NCBI GenBank assembly: GCA_947561715.1
Contig: OX387198.1
Location: forward strand, 16,492,001 to 16,556,000
From: Ascidia mentula
Lineage: Eukaryota; Chordata; Ascidiacea; Phlebobranchia; Ascidiidae
Reading direction: 5' to 3'
Length of the DNA stretch: 64,000 nt
The position numbers and the translations under genes are program-made. Each line of letters opens with the position of its first letter. The stretch's first letter is position 1. Shown here one piece after another: positions 45,112 through 58,394 of the stretch. The notes under the pieces were generated by a model. It did not search any database, had not been told where the DNA came from, and saw only the letters and a program-made list of their open reading frames with translations.

Positions 45112-46110
45112 GACTGTTTTCACACATTAAAACCACATTTACCAACAACATTTTGGGACTCCCATGGGCTCTATGTCGATGACATGTACGTCATCATAGC
45201 GAAAGACGAGGTCGCAGGGTTTCATAATCATGTCGAACAGTATCGAAACCACAATTAAGTTTACCCGAAAAACGCAACAAGACCAGATCATTCTTGGACG
45301 TAAATGTCACTGCACAACCAGACGGGAAATTCACCACCTCAATTTTTTCAAGCCTGCACACACAAACCGCTACCTACAATACACCTCACAACATCCGAAA
45401 CACCAAAAACTCATTGTAACAAAACCTTATATAACAGAACGATTACACATAATGGCGATCCACACACTCGGAGGGCTGAACGCAAACACATTCGGAACGT
45501 CTTAAAACTAAACAAGTTCCACACTAACCTAAATCTCACACCCCACATACACAACAAACATACACAGTACTTTAGAAAACATGTTTCCCAAACCAAAAGA
45601 CTGTAATTCCATGCTTCAAATTACCGGTGTGGTTCACTTAATACCTTGACTTGATTGCAACACAGTTTACATTGGCCAGACTAAACGTAATTTGACGTCT
45701 CGTATTAAGCAGCCGCAGGCAATATGGAACCCAATAAATCTGATCTATGTGCCCACATGCTTGACACCGACCACCGTATCAATTGGAAGGGGACAAAAGA
45801 ATTGAAACAAGAAACAATTCTGGCAAAATGGTTGGTCGTGGAAAATTATTTTATTAATTCGCTTCCAGATATGTTGAATCGTTTTAATAGAAAATTACTT
45901 TCGCCCGTGTTTCGCAATTTTGCCTGTAACCATTCTTGACTCTTGTTTCCCATGTTTGGCCGTTTGACCCGTGATTGATGTTGTCCTGCTGTGTTTTAGC
46001 TGTTGCGCCCCTATGTACTTTTTCGTCGCTAAATTACTTGCCCTTGGATTTGCTACAGTGTTTGTTTTATGCTCTGAAGAAGTCTAGTCGTTGGTACAGG
46101 CGAAATCCGC
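45112..46110 (+). mobile_element. Penelope-like element, family A copy 6
   Basis: Near-identical duplicate of copy 1 (7163-8152), including LYVDDMYVII, DTDHRINWKG and the 3' tail. It arrived by segmental duplication. Degenerate. Confidence 0.6.
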
Positions 46111-47194
46111 ACATATTTACATGGCGCTTTCCACATTAAACTTTCACATGGTAGCGCAACCAATTTTTTTTCAGTGTTAACGAAATGTGTATGAGTGACA
46201 AATAAGGATTTTTCAACTAAAAAACGTTGGTCAATGTTTTGCTTATGGCGTAACACATTGGGCTCGCCTGTATGAGTGCTGATGGATTAACAATTTCCTT
46301 GCAAGCAAAGTTTATTTTACAACCCATGCAAAAGCGTGACGTCACATCTTATAATTGCCTTTTACTTCAATGACGTTTTAATGTCGTTTACCTTCAATTA
46401 AAAAATGAAATATTTGAGATCTTCCCCACAATCGCAGTTTATTCCATACCTGACTATTGTTGTATTCTGGCTTACATACAAATGACTTTCCCGGCATCGC
46501 TTACGAAAAACTTTCAACTCATACAGTTTTCGAGTGAACTTATAATTTAGTTTTGTGGATAAACTGAGTTGAATTTGTATAAGTGTAATTAATATATCAA
46601 TCACAAGGTAATAAATATGACACTTTGACACTTAACAAAGTTGTTTTGTTTCCTATTTGTTTGTATGACGTTTTTGCGCAAAGCAACAAAAAACAACGAA
46701 AACACAAATTACTGTCATCGCTGACAAGTGAAATAAAATATTAAACAGCAAAAAACAGTTTGATGTTTGTCCATGCATTACTGCACAACATAATCAGACA
46801 CGATTGATAATTTCCTGTCCAGCATAGCTGCAACGATTGTGGGCAAACAGAACGTCAAACTGTGTGAAAAGAGTTCACTCAACTGCGTGAACGAAAGGAA
46901 ATCAGCTGTAAGTAACAAACTTGTTGAACAGAATACAATTTACTTAGGCAACACAGAATTTCTGAAAACCACCTATAAATATTTTCAATTTGCGAGATAT
47001 GTGAGATTAATCTACATTTAACTGCGTGTTATATAGTTTTGTGCACAAACAACAACAGTTATTGCAGTTTTGTACAGAAAAGAAGACCAACCGTTTAAAA
47101 AACTTAGATGTTATTGTGGTTTCTGAAACAAGAAAGGCAGACAAAACAATAAACTAAAAAGAAACCCCAAAAAAGCAGCGGAATGTTCATACAG
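46111..47194 (+). promoter_or_regulatory. Upstream region, leader exon and 5' intron of zinc-finger pseudogene 10
   Basis: The leader donor GTAAGT is at 46908 and the acceptor ATACAG ends at 47194 (287-bp intron). The sequence at about 46620-46640 preserves the empty target site of the foldback element found in gene 5's module. No gene. Confidence 0.5.
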
Positions 47195-47229
47195 GGTTTG
47201 TGTATAGTTGTTGCACCAAACAGTTGGTC

Positions 47230-48207
<978 letters not shown>

Positions 48208-48869
48208 ATTAAATTGTCGGGAATCCTGAAGATCGATCGAACAAGCAAATTTGAAGCAATGCAGTCGTCTCCATATTACTTTCTTATTCACATAATTAAG
48301 TTGTGTAAAATTCTGTAAAAGTGTATGTTTTAATGTTGCTTTAAGAACTCTTGTCTTATTTTCACCATGTTACATGCTGGAACATTCATAGACTTCAGTT
48401 CGTGTAGCTCACTGATTCGTCAGGGCACGATTTTAAGTGTACTGCGGTATGCACCAGACAATATATTATTTCATTCTTCTGAAAAATCTGTCATCGTCAC
48501 CGTTGGATAACTTGTTACGATCCAAGTTGTTTAACAGATTAACCCGCTGTAAATTAATTTAGTTTAGGGACGAAATGTTTTTTGAAAACCACACTATTAT
48601 TGTAACGAGTGCTAGCTTCAATGCTTTAACTCACAAATATTGAAGTCTCGTACAAGATATGCGCATATATTGTTCGGAGTAGTTCCCCTATAGTATTTGC
48701 CTGTGTTATTCTGGGGGAGGTAGAGGTGAATTCACCCATTCTGTGGTAATTCCACCCATTCCATTTCTTGTAGTTTCATATGGACTGCTACCATATACGT
48801 TTGAGCCATCTTCATTAAAATATTCTTATACCTGATTGGTGCCAGACACACGGAGATTACGAAGAACAC
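48208..48869. other. 3' flank of zinc-finger pseudogene 10
   Basis: Matches 9844-10300 (flank of gene 1), then about 180 bp (48690-48860) with no counterpart in the window, including the small direct repeat ATTCACCCATTCTG / TTCCACCCATTCCA. No gene seen. Confidence 0.4.
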
Positions 48870-49530
48870 GCTCAAAATCGCAACAACCTCTATTCCAACA
48901 ACAATATGACAAGCAGTTATTTTTAAGGCAGTTTAATTCTACACAGGCACGAAGCTGAAAGATTTTGTATCCGGTTCATGAAACGTGGTGTGCCCAACTT
49001 GCCTTCATCATCTTTCAATTAACCATTCTGGGATTGAAACCCATAGAATTTCCTGCACGCATCTTTGAAGTGTTTCTTCACCATGCATACAATCCACCAT
49101 CCTTTATATATGTTGCCATTATAAGTGATACTTTTGACCAGCCTTACAACGTGCTGAATTGCAGTTAAACGCCAATATTTCTTGCTTGCCTTTATCTTTT
49201 GTATTTAATTTTCAAGCAATGTAGCTATGTGAAAGCATATTGGGGTTGTTTGAACAACCACTTGGCGGCTCATGGCTCATGTCCCTTCTTTCGTATAAAA
49301 GTTGGTTGTTTTGTTTCACTGCGATTTGTTGTTGTTTTTTTTCAACAGCGTAATAATAGTATTCGTGCAGTGAAGCTGTTTCCTACTGCTCTGAGCCCAC
49401 TACGTTTGTTTAATTTTTTTCGGGCTGTTAAACTACTTTCTGCAACAAAAATTACTGATTATTTAATTGCTGTGTCAAACAGCATGGGTTTATCGAACAA
49501 ATCGGTAAGGTTATCCCGATGTGTAAATTT
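48870..49530. repeat. Repeat X, copy 3
   Basis: Copy of 11320-11980. It ends where the CYP4-like exon begins, and copies 1 and 2 diverge from it at that point. Confidence 0.5.
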
Positions 49531-49539
49531 CAGTATATG

Positions 49540-49632
49540 GGTGTTTCTTCATCCAAGTACAGATATCGTTGAAGTGTTTGGGCAAGCGATATCTTTATTT
49601 TGTTCATGGCGAAGTTCTGACCAATGCAGTTT
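49540..49632 (-). pseudogene. CYP4-like cytochrome P450 exon remnant (haem-binding loop)
   Basis: On the minus strand, after a good acceptor (ATTTCTTTCAG|), the exon reads NCIGQNFAMNKIKISLAQTL then QRYLYLDEETP. This is the C-terminal half of the P450 haem loop (F..G.RNCIGQ.FA) and the following L helix, as in CYP4 monooxygenases of the ER membrane. A stop follows after about 33 codons. The preceding exon with the FSAG part and any earlier exons are not found upstream (higher coordinates), where BEL/Pao sequence begins at about 50424. I take it as a stranded exon; a gene with exons outside the window is not possible in this direction without crossing the fossil elements. Confidence 0.6.
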
Positions 49633-50423
49633 CTGAAAGAAATTTTGTGTTTGTAAGAATTTGGCTTAAGGAAATTTTGTGCTTACGCTTTGCAGTGCAC
49701 ATTAACATAGCTGTGAAAAAAACCTTGAACCAGCGGAGAATGGTAGGAAAGCATGTGGAGATCGATTTTCCATAAGTAAACATCGATTTCCGCTGAAATC
49801 CTTAGGGCTAGATATTCTTTGGCGTCCATACTATCTAAAAATATTAAACTTTTTCGCGAGGAAAAACGGAAAGCTTCTCAAATTTGACGAATATTATCCA
49901 TGCCCCCCATACTTTTCCACGTTTTGCGCCCGATGCTTAAAAGGGCCGGTATGTAACAGCGAAAAGTTGCCCCTTTTAACGTTTATGCAATATTTTTTGC
50001 CAATAGAAATCTTGCATGTTTTAACACGAGATTTAAACGATGGATTTGGCCCCTCGTATGTGTCAAACTAGTAACAGTTTGTATCTGCTTTAAGTAGCAA
50101 CAATTCTCATTATTTTCTATTTGAATTAAAGGAATTAAGAGTAATATAAACTGAACAATTTATAACACGCGGTGAAATTTCTGTAAAGTCACAAGTATTC
50201 GGTGAGTGTTTGCAATGGCGTCTCATTACTTCAGTGTGTTTTAGTTGGGAACTCTTTTTCTGTTTCTTACAGAAAACGCATGTACGGATTTGCATGTACA
50301 CATTTGCATGTATGCATATGTATCTACACATGTATCTGTGCTCTCAAGTCGATGAATATATCCTTAATGATAGTACATGTTGTTTGACATTCTTATAGCT
50401 GACTAGTTTTTGCCGCCAAGAGA
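49633..50423. other. Intergenic stretch
   Basis: No recognisable exon. The part 50270-50340 is a simple-sequence-like run rich in CATGTA/TGCATGTA motifs. It borders the first BEL/Pao fossil. Confidence 0.35.
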
Positions 50424-52596
50424 GTGAATATACTGTTAAACACAGTGACTGTTTTAGACAAAAATACGGCAGTCACAGGTTTTGTTACCCCCGTCGTGTT
50501 GCGAGCCCGGCTCATTTATAGGAGCTTGTGCAAGCAAGAAATTGAATGGGACGAAGAGATGCCTGCTAAGGACTTACGCAAATGGGAGAAGTGGTTAGTC
50601 TGCTTACACAGCCTGCAAGAAAGACGTATTCCACGTTCATTCGGTTTTGGTATCAGCGCCAATGTGATAAGAAGTCAACTTCATGTGTTTGCTGACGCAT
50701 CCAAAGAAGCCTACGGAGCTGTGTGCTACCTCCGATCAACGAATAAAGAAAGGGAAGTGACCTGTACCTTGGTTATGAGTAAATGTCGCCTAACACCCGA
50801 AGGTGAAAATTCTATTCCACGTTTGGAATTGATGGCCGCTGTTCTGGCTGTGGACGTGGAACTGATTGTCAGAAAAGTAATATGTTTGGACCTGCGTCCC
50901 TCTATATTTTGGACAGATTCGTCTGTGGTGCTCCAAAGCATTAAAAATGATAAATGAAGATTTCCGTTGTTTGTCTCTCGTCGTTTGGCAATGATCGAGA
51001 AGAATACCTGTGTGAAGAACTGGAAACATGTTCCGACGACGGAAAACCCTGCTGATTTGGCTTCGAGGGGAGTCCCAGCCGATGCCCTGGTGAGGAGTGA
51101 ATTGTGGTTTGACGGACCATCGTTTTTCAAGAAGACGCCCGACTGCTGGCCAAACATGTTTGGTGACGCTGCCACAGATCCCGTTGAGGTTAATGTATTA
51201 GATAAGAAACCTTGTGGCGTGTTTACTGTGGCAGAGAAATTTCCTCCCACAGATGTTTTAATAACGAAATTTTCTTCGTTGTATCAACTTAAACGTGCTG
51301 CTGCATGGTTTTTGCGTTTGAAGGCAATTCTGCGAAGTGCTAGAACCGCGAGATTTGGCTCCTCGGCCCTGAGAGTTGATGAGCTGCAGACGGCTGAAGC
51401 CGAGTTGGTGACATATGTGCAACGAGGTCATTTCTCACAATGGATGTTAGGAATTACCCCAGATGGAAACTTGAAGAAACCAAGCAAGTCATCGGCAGTT
51501 TTTCGTCTGGATCCTGTGATGATTGATGGAATGCTTAGGGTTGGCGGTCGTTTGGAAAAGGTGCCTATTCCTTTTGAGGCCCGACATCCTGCCATTTTGC
51601 CTCACAACTCGTACCTGACTGAGTTGCTAATTTCCCATTTCCATGCAGAGTGTGGACATTCTGGCGTGAACCATATTCTGTCACAGATGAACCACCGCTA
51701 TTGGATCGTTAAAGGTGCAGTGGCGGTGCGGCGTGTTCTCCGCGCATGTTTGGTATGCCGGAGTCGTAACGCAAAGCCTGAAGGGCATGAGAAGAGAAAT
51801 GTCCAAGTCGGTTATGTGGTCCTTCTGGTTGATGACGCTGCCCCCAGACGTTCTTGGTCGATCGGTCGCGTTAAATCAACCAATCCGGATGATTACGGTG
51901 TGGTCCGCAGTGCTCCAATTCGATCGAGAGGAACGATTGTGCGAAGACCGATACACAAGTTGTGTGTGGTTGTACCAGTTGACGGAGATGACGATCACCT
52001 GCCACACGATGACCCGGCGACAATGGTCGCTGAGAAACACTGATAAACGGTCGATACAAACGCGCGTCGAAATTGTGTTGTCAAAATTGAACGTCGCTGC
52101 GACTTATCAATTTTGGGGGGAGTGTAAGATTTCTGTTTGCGTAATTTTCCATGGGAAGACGTTTCACAACAACAGAAACGTCACAATGCCCCTACCAAAT
52201 GTATGATGCAAGGCTAGTGCCAGCAGTCTTAATGTTTGCCACGTGTTGAACTTGTCCGCGTGCAGTAAACTGTTTTTTGTGGTTAAATGAAAATATCTAT
52301 TGTGAATTGACTTAAGTTGATTACTTAAATAGAAACTGAATGACGTATATTTACCTGGTGCAACCGAATGCGATTCGAAGTCGGTCCTTCGTGCATCTTG
52401 TAGTGGTGAGTTAAATATTGTCTGTCATGTTGCATGTGTGACTGTTCGCTAATATGTGTTTGTTTGTTCAGTGAACGTGTCACAGTTTGTTAACTGTGCC
52501 ACAGAATAAAATAATACTGTTCTTTGCTGTCGGTGCGGTGAAACCCCTGTGACAAGGTTAGCTGGCCGTTGGGCCTGTTAAGTTAGCCGTGTTACA
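50424..52596 (+). mobile_element. BEL/Pao LTR retrotransposon fossil 1 (3' portion)
   Basis: Parts seen in order: the end of the reverse transcriptase/RNase H region (ADASKEAYGAVCYLR, SIPRLELMAAVLAV, FWTDSSVVLQSI), the region leading to the integrase zinc-binding domain (GHSGVNHILSQMNHRYWI, CLVCRSRNAK), and the C-terminal DUF5641-like domain typical of BEL/Pao (VVLLVDDAAPRRSW..GRV). It ends with a purine-rich tract and one LTR. Only the 3' portion is recognised and no second LTR is present. Broken, with a small number of interruptions; long open stretches suggest it is not very old. Confidence 0.75.
52123..52596 (+). repeat. LTR of BEL/Pao fossil 1
   Basis: A 474-bp stretch starting TGTAAGATTTC right after the purine tract TTTTGGGGGGAG and ending in TGTTACA, giving TGTAA...TTACA inverted termini. 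No partner LTR in the window. Confidence 0.55.
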
Positions 52597-54444
52597 GTTA
52601 TATCTAAAATGAACATATGCTCATTAAGAATATTGTTAATGGCACAATAGCTGTAAAGCATCCAACCGCCAATCGCATAATATCGGCCATTTTTTTAATT
52701 ATGCTGTTTTTTGGCAATGTATTTTAAACTTTTGGAGTTAATGTTCTATCAGCATATTCAGGAGTTGGTAATTGTAATTTGAGTCAAATTGTGAACATAT
52801 TGCGTTGGCAGGTCTGCTCTCTGTGCCTTCCGCGTTTACATGTGTTCGGCATTGTCACGTGACTGCTCGCTTTGCTATTGGTAATCGTCCGATTCCATTC
52901 TATTTTACACAGACATCGGGCACTTGATTCTAATTGCAACCACCTATTTCATATAACGACCAACAGAAAGCCTCCCGTGAGTCTGGACAAGCGAGAAGCG
53001 ATATTGCTTTAGGAACCAAAACGCCACTCCAGACAGAAATGAAATTTTTTTAATCACTGTAAAATTAAACACTTTTTTATAGCACATACATAAACAGTTA
53101 AACAAATTTGCTCTAAAAATAACAATATAGCAACTTTAAGTGGGCTAACAGCCATATGTTGTTCCACAAAATCTTAAAACAGAAACATCTGCCACTATTA
53201 ATGCTGACAATTACACAATTTGATTCCCAACTGATAAAATAAAACGGATTCAGTCAGATACGCAACAAAAACAAGACATAACGTCTGTTCACAGCGGGCT
53301 TCGTCTTCACCAGACCACGCTTTTCACGCATGAATAAATCCGAAATAAAATTGCGCAATTTATTCTCACACATTGAAAGTTCAACTGATTCTACGGTAAT
53401 GACAAAATGAGGCTATCATAATTCTTTGACCACATTACGAAAACGAAATCGCCTAATTTTATTATAAATAACACGTAATATATGTGATCAAAATTATTTC
53501 GAAATAAATATTATATGTATAACGCATTCGAAAATTTGCCTTTAGGTATTTAATATGATCTTAAATATCTGAAAAAAGAAAGTGTTTGTATTATTGTACC
53601 TACGTAAATTCAGTTTTATGCAAGGCATCTTAGAGATATTTAACTTAGTGACTAGGGCTAAAGTCATATCTGGCAAAAATGTTCGAGCCTTCAACGGGTT
53701 GATACCTTACAACCACAAGCCGCGCAAGCGTCGCAATGCCACAGTTGAACCTTAGTAGATTTTTATCTAATGATCAAGCATGGTAACACCATACCTAAAC
53801 CTATTATGTATGCACTAATTTCGTACATTATTCACGTGCTTGGCCGAACAAGACAATCGCAGAACAGCCGATTGTGTGATTAGAATGGTCGGAGATAAAC
53901 GGTGGAAATTTCTTGATTGGGCTGCAACGTGAGACAGTCAAATATGTTTAGAAATATATATTTTGTGTTCTTGAAGATTCCAAATCAGTTTCATTTCCAA
54001 ATCGCCATATTGCATCCGATAAGTAAAAGGTTTGTAGGCCTCATATTTTGTAAACGCCAATCGGCAACACAATCGTCTTAATAAAGAGCTTCAGACGTTT
54101 GCGACTGCATTAAGGATTTTTACGAATTCGTTTGAAATATTTTCCCGAGGTAATAAAAAATTTTTTTCTCAATGGAGTGTTGTGGATAGAAGCATACACT
54201 CCTAAACAAAAAAGTTAAATATGAAATATTACTGAAAGACCTCTGCGCTTCGTCCGCCATTTCTAGAACACACTCAATTGTTCTGTCGGGATCAAACCAT
54301 AGGTGATGGCTTTTGTCGAATTTCCGACGCAAGTGTAGCTTACGCACATCCTCTTTTTGAAACGCACAAACTTGCGCGCAGAAACTGAAAACAGTTGCAA
54401 TTAAATATTGGAACTTCCACAATAACATCGTTTCTAGAACACTT
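52597..54444. other. Intergenic stretch between the BEL/Pao fossils
   Basis: AT-rich, mostly short frames. The only exon-like stretch is on the minus strand at about 54240-54390, described separately. Nothing else is recognised. Confidence 0.35.
54200..54390 (-). other. Candidate first exon or 5' UTR of a host gene
   Basis: A minus-strand ATG at 54260 in a good context (AAATGG) begins MADEAQR, followed by a weak possible donor (CAGAG|GTCTTT). The frame is open upstream as well, back to the BEL/Pao LTR at 54445. I do not recognise the protein. If real, the retroelement landed just upstream of the start codon, in the promoter or 5' UTR. Confidence 0.15.
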
Positions 54445-55041
54445 TGTAGATTCCCAAACCAAAATTGTTTATTCCTTTCGTTATTGTTGGGATTTCTATG
54501 TTTGACGCAACACAATAACAAAGGCTGCGCAGTAACTCTGCGCGTGCAGACCGCGTGGTTAGGTTTGCTTGTACTTGTGTTGTCAGTTGTTTTTTGTCAT
54601 GTGCTTTAACCTGATTCTATTTGAATAAGGATTCTACTTGAATAAGGCGTGGATAATGTTTACGTCTGATAACTGTGTTTATCTCTAAAAACTGTGACCT
54701 TTGGAAGTTTTGCCGGCATCTGATTGATGCAGATTGTGAATGTGATTTTGCAACGGGCAGCCTGTGCCTGCTGATAGATCGGTCGCAAAACAGTTTGGTG
54801 AGTGTACTAGAATGTTTGCAAACCGTATGTACAATTGTGTTTCTTTTTGTTTATAGAAACCGTTCCTGTTCCGTTGGTGTTGTGCTGGTCATTTTCGTTG
54901 TATTGAATACAAGTGTCTGTTGTGTTCTGCGGGCTTGGCCACTACCTAGGAGATCTGGGACGCGTTTTAACACATTTGGAAAAAAGCCCAAAACTGCTGT
55001 GTAGCGTGTAACGCCGCCCATCCGTTTAAAAAGCACGTTAC
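54445..55041 (+). repeat. 5' LTR of BEL/Pao fossil 2
   Basis: Begins TGTAGATTCCC and ends CACGTTAC; 597 bp. Aligns along its full length with 57553-58131. Confidence 0.85.
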
Positions 55042-57552
55042 ATACAAGTTTCTAACTGTCATTGTTACAACCGTTTGTGACGTCACAACATGCCTGTCCT
55101 GACAAAGAAGAAGAGAAAACGGCTTGGCTGTGCATTAAAACAGTTACAAGATGATTACCTCGATGCTGAGAGGGTGATGCTCAACCGCGAAAAGGAAAAA
55201 ATGCAAGAAGCGCTGCTTGCCGTAGAAGCAAGCTACACCGAGGTTATGAACCTGTGTGAAGATATGTCCGAGTGTGTCTCAAGAAAGGGATTGTGTTCGC
55301 GCAAAAACGAGTTCGACATTCGCGTCAGGCAGTGGCTGCGAGACATTTCAACACCGGTGCCTGTCTCGGAAACTGGTAGCCGTTCACCGCCCGCAAGTAG
55401 AACGTCGAAACGATGTGAATCCACTATTCACACTGGGAGCGTAAGATCTTCTAGGAGCTCGACATACAGTATTAAGTTAAATGAAAGTCGTGTGAAGCTA
55501 AATCTTGCTCGATAAGCACGCAAGCAAGATGAAGAAAGAAAATTGGAAGCTGAACGAGAACTAGCTAAACGAAAATTGGAAGCTGAAATCGCTGATCGTG
55601 AATCTCAACGGAAGTTAGAATTAGCAGAAGCCGAACTGAACGCATGGGAAGAAGTTGGGAGTGTTTGTTCGTTAAAATACGAACCCCGAAAAGACAGAGT
55701 GTGTCCAAAGAATCCTGAAGAATTAGTGATCGAAGATCCTAAACCAAATGAAATAAAGTTCAAGGAATTCGAACGTCCCAGTCGCCAAAAGGTACCACGT
55801 GATAATATTTACTCGCCACATAATGGACATACCTCTACGACACAGTTTAGACCTCATTATACGGAGGTTGGTGAACGTTTTCTGCCAAAACCACAAATAA
55901 CAAAGTTTGATGGGGACCCTATGGACTATTGGTCATTTGCAAATCGATACAAAATTCATATTGCTAGCAGATTAGACTGTGATGATTTGAGACTTACATA
56001 CTTGCTGCAACATTGCACGCCGAGTGTCAATGAAAAGCTGAGGCACCAAACGTCATCCTCAAAACCTGCAATCAGCTACGAGCTTGCTTGGAAAGAATTG
56101 TACGAACGATATGGTCAACCACATATCATCGCTCGTTGCTGCGAGAGGAAGTTGCAAGAAAGCCCGAACATTGGACGAAACGACCCCGACGGTTTGGAAA
56201 AGTTGGCCGTCCTCCTTAAGAGATGCTGCGTATCATTGGAGGAAATCACTGGTATGAAAGCTTTGACTTGGAGACAATCAAGGCGGATGTTTTCCTCACA
56301 ACGCTCGAAGAAAAAGGTACTGATCGTTTGATTGGCTATTTTTCATCACTACATCGTTTGAAGTTGGCAACTGCATGGTTGCTCAGGTTTAAACGCTACT
56401 TGTACTGTAAAGCGAAAAAGAAAGAGGTGACCGTGTCACACTCGCCTATATCCGTTGACGAATTAAAAATTGCTGAGTCAGAACTCGTCAAGTTTGTGCA
56501 GCGTCAGCACTTTGCTGATTGGCTTGCGTCGCTACCCACGGGTAAACTGCTGCCAAAATCTGCGCTCTATAGGCTCGACCCTATATTAAAGGACGACATA
56601 CTTCGTGTTGGCGGCAGACTCGACAACGCGAGCTTGGGCTACGAAACAAGGCATCCGGCGATTCTGCCCAATGATTGTCGCCTAACGGAATTAATTGCCC
56701 AAGAAGTTCACGCCCAAGGTGCGGGACATGCTGGTATCAACTACACATTGAGTTTGTTGTGCCAGCGTTACTGGATAGTGAACGCCCAAGCGACTGTTCG
56801 TCGGGTTATACGCCATTGCTTGTTTTGCCGACGAAGAAATGCCAAGCCAGGCCAGCAGCTGATGGCTGACCTGCCTCCGTCCAGATTGCAGGCTGACGAA
56901 CCACCATTCTCACACGTCGGTGTGGACTATTTAGGCCCTGATCAGACAACGCAGATGCGAAATTAAAAGGTACGGATGTCTGTTTACGTGTATGACGACA
57001 CGTGCTGTTCATTTAGAAGTTGCTGCCGACCTAACTACAGACGCACGACGTGGTCCAACATCACACATTTAACTAACTGAAGTTTCCCTGGAAGTTGGTG
57101 AAGACATGCCCTTGACGCCAAACCACCTAGTAAGAATTAACCCATCGGTGGGATTGCCGCCGACGATGACCTACCCGAGCGATTGCTACGCCAGACACCG
57201 ATACCGCCTGGTTCAGCATGTTGCCGATGAGTTTTGGCAACGATGGCTAAGGGAGTATCCCCGGACAATCATCTCTAGACAAAAATGGCACACCCGGAGT
57301 AACTTTTCCAAAGGTGATGTTGTGCTACTCGTCGATGATTCTGCTCCACGATGTCGATGGCCTCTCGGAAGAGTTACCGAACTATTCCATGATAAACACC
57401 AGGTGGTGAGGAGCGTTGGATTGAAGACGGCCAGCGGTTCCCTCAGGAGACCCATCACTAAGCTCTGCGTGGTGATCCCCGCGCAGGAGAATGAGACTGA
57501 GTTGTGAATCTTTGTTCGCTGTAAAAATTGGTTTCCCAATTTGGGGGGAGGA

Positions 57553-58131
57553 TGTAGATTCCCAAACCAAAATTGTTTATTCCTTTCGTTATTGTTGGGA
57601 TTTCTATGTTTGACGCAACACTCATAACAAAGGCTGCGCGCGTGGTTAGGTTTGCTTGTACTTGTGTTGTCAGTTGTTTTTTGTCATGTGCTTTAACCTG
57701 ATTCTATTTAAATAAGGATTCTACTTGAATAAGGCGTGGATAATGTTTACGTCTGATAACTGTGTTTATCTCCAAAAACTGTGACCTTTGGAAGTTTTGC
57801 CGGCATCTGATTGATGCAGATTGTGAATGTGATTTCGCAACGGGCAGCCTGTGCCTGCTGATAGATCGGTCGCAAAACAGTTTGGTGAGTGTACTATTAG
57901 AATGTTTGCAAACCGTATGTACAATTGTGTTTCTTTTTGTTAATAGAAACCGTTCCTGTTCCGTTGGTGTTGTGCTGGTCATTTTCGTTGTATTGAATAC
58001 AAGTGTCTGTTGTGTTCTGCGGGCTTGGCCACTACCTAGGAAAACTGGGACGCGTTTTAACACATTTGGAATAAAGCCCAAAACTGCTGTGTAGCGTGTA
58101 ACGCCGCCGATCCGTTGAAAAAGCACGTTAC
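57553..58131 (+). repeat. 3' LTR of BEL/Pao fossil 2
   Basis: Begins TGTAGATTCCC directly after the polypurine tract; 579 bp; followed by the CACTT target duplication. Confidence 0.85.
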
Positions 58132-58394
58132 CACTTGCTCCACCCAATAGCTACGAACCACTGTCATTCTGATATGGACGAATAATGCCGCAACAGTACG
58201 CAATATGCAGAAGAAATATCAGAATGGAAAAAAAACAACCAAAATAAGGAGGAAAAGTAAACATGTAAAAGTCGTCTCCGCAGACCTGAAGGGAAGTTTT
58301 CTGAACACGTGCAAGGGTTATTGGTTAAATTAACCTCCCTCGCCTTCGAAGATATAACATTTAAATATGGGAATAATTTTTAACAGACAGTCGG

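Larger units (their letters stand above)
54445..58131 (+). mobile_element. BEL/Pao LTR retrotransposon fossil 2 with both LTRs
   Basis: A 3,687-bp element with LTRs at 54445-55041 and 57553-58131 and the target duplication CACTT at 54440-54444 and 58132-58136. Internal parts: a gag-like region (start of a basic/coiled-coil protein at 55090; the BEL gag motif TKFDGDPMDYWSF near 55905), then the integrase zinc-binding region (HAGINYTLSLLCQRYWIV, CLFCRRRNAK) and the DUF5641-like C-terminal domain, then a polypurine tract GGGGGGAGGA before the 3' LTR. It is too short for a full BEL/Pao element and is broken, with a few interruptions. The LTRs differ by only about 2-3% by eye, so insertion was fairly recent. 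Confidence 0.85.

Noticed and set aside
49199-49636. 145-residue plus-strand frame in repeat X copy 3
   Set aside because: The frame is not kept in the other two copies, and its end is antisense to the P450 exon.
54120-54521. 133-residue minus-strand protein
   Set aside because: Its start lies in the BEL/Pao LTR, so it cannot be a native single-exon gene; only the part below 54390 is kept as a weak exon candidate.
57704-58147. 147-residue minus-strand frame
   Set aside because: It lies almost entirely in the 3' LTR of the BEL/Pao fossil and recurs antisense in the other LTR.
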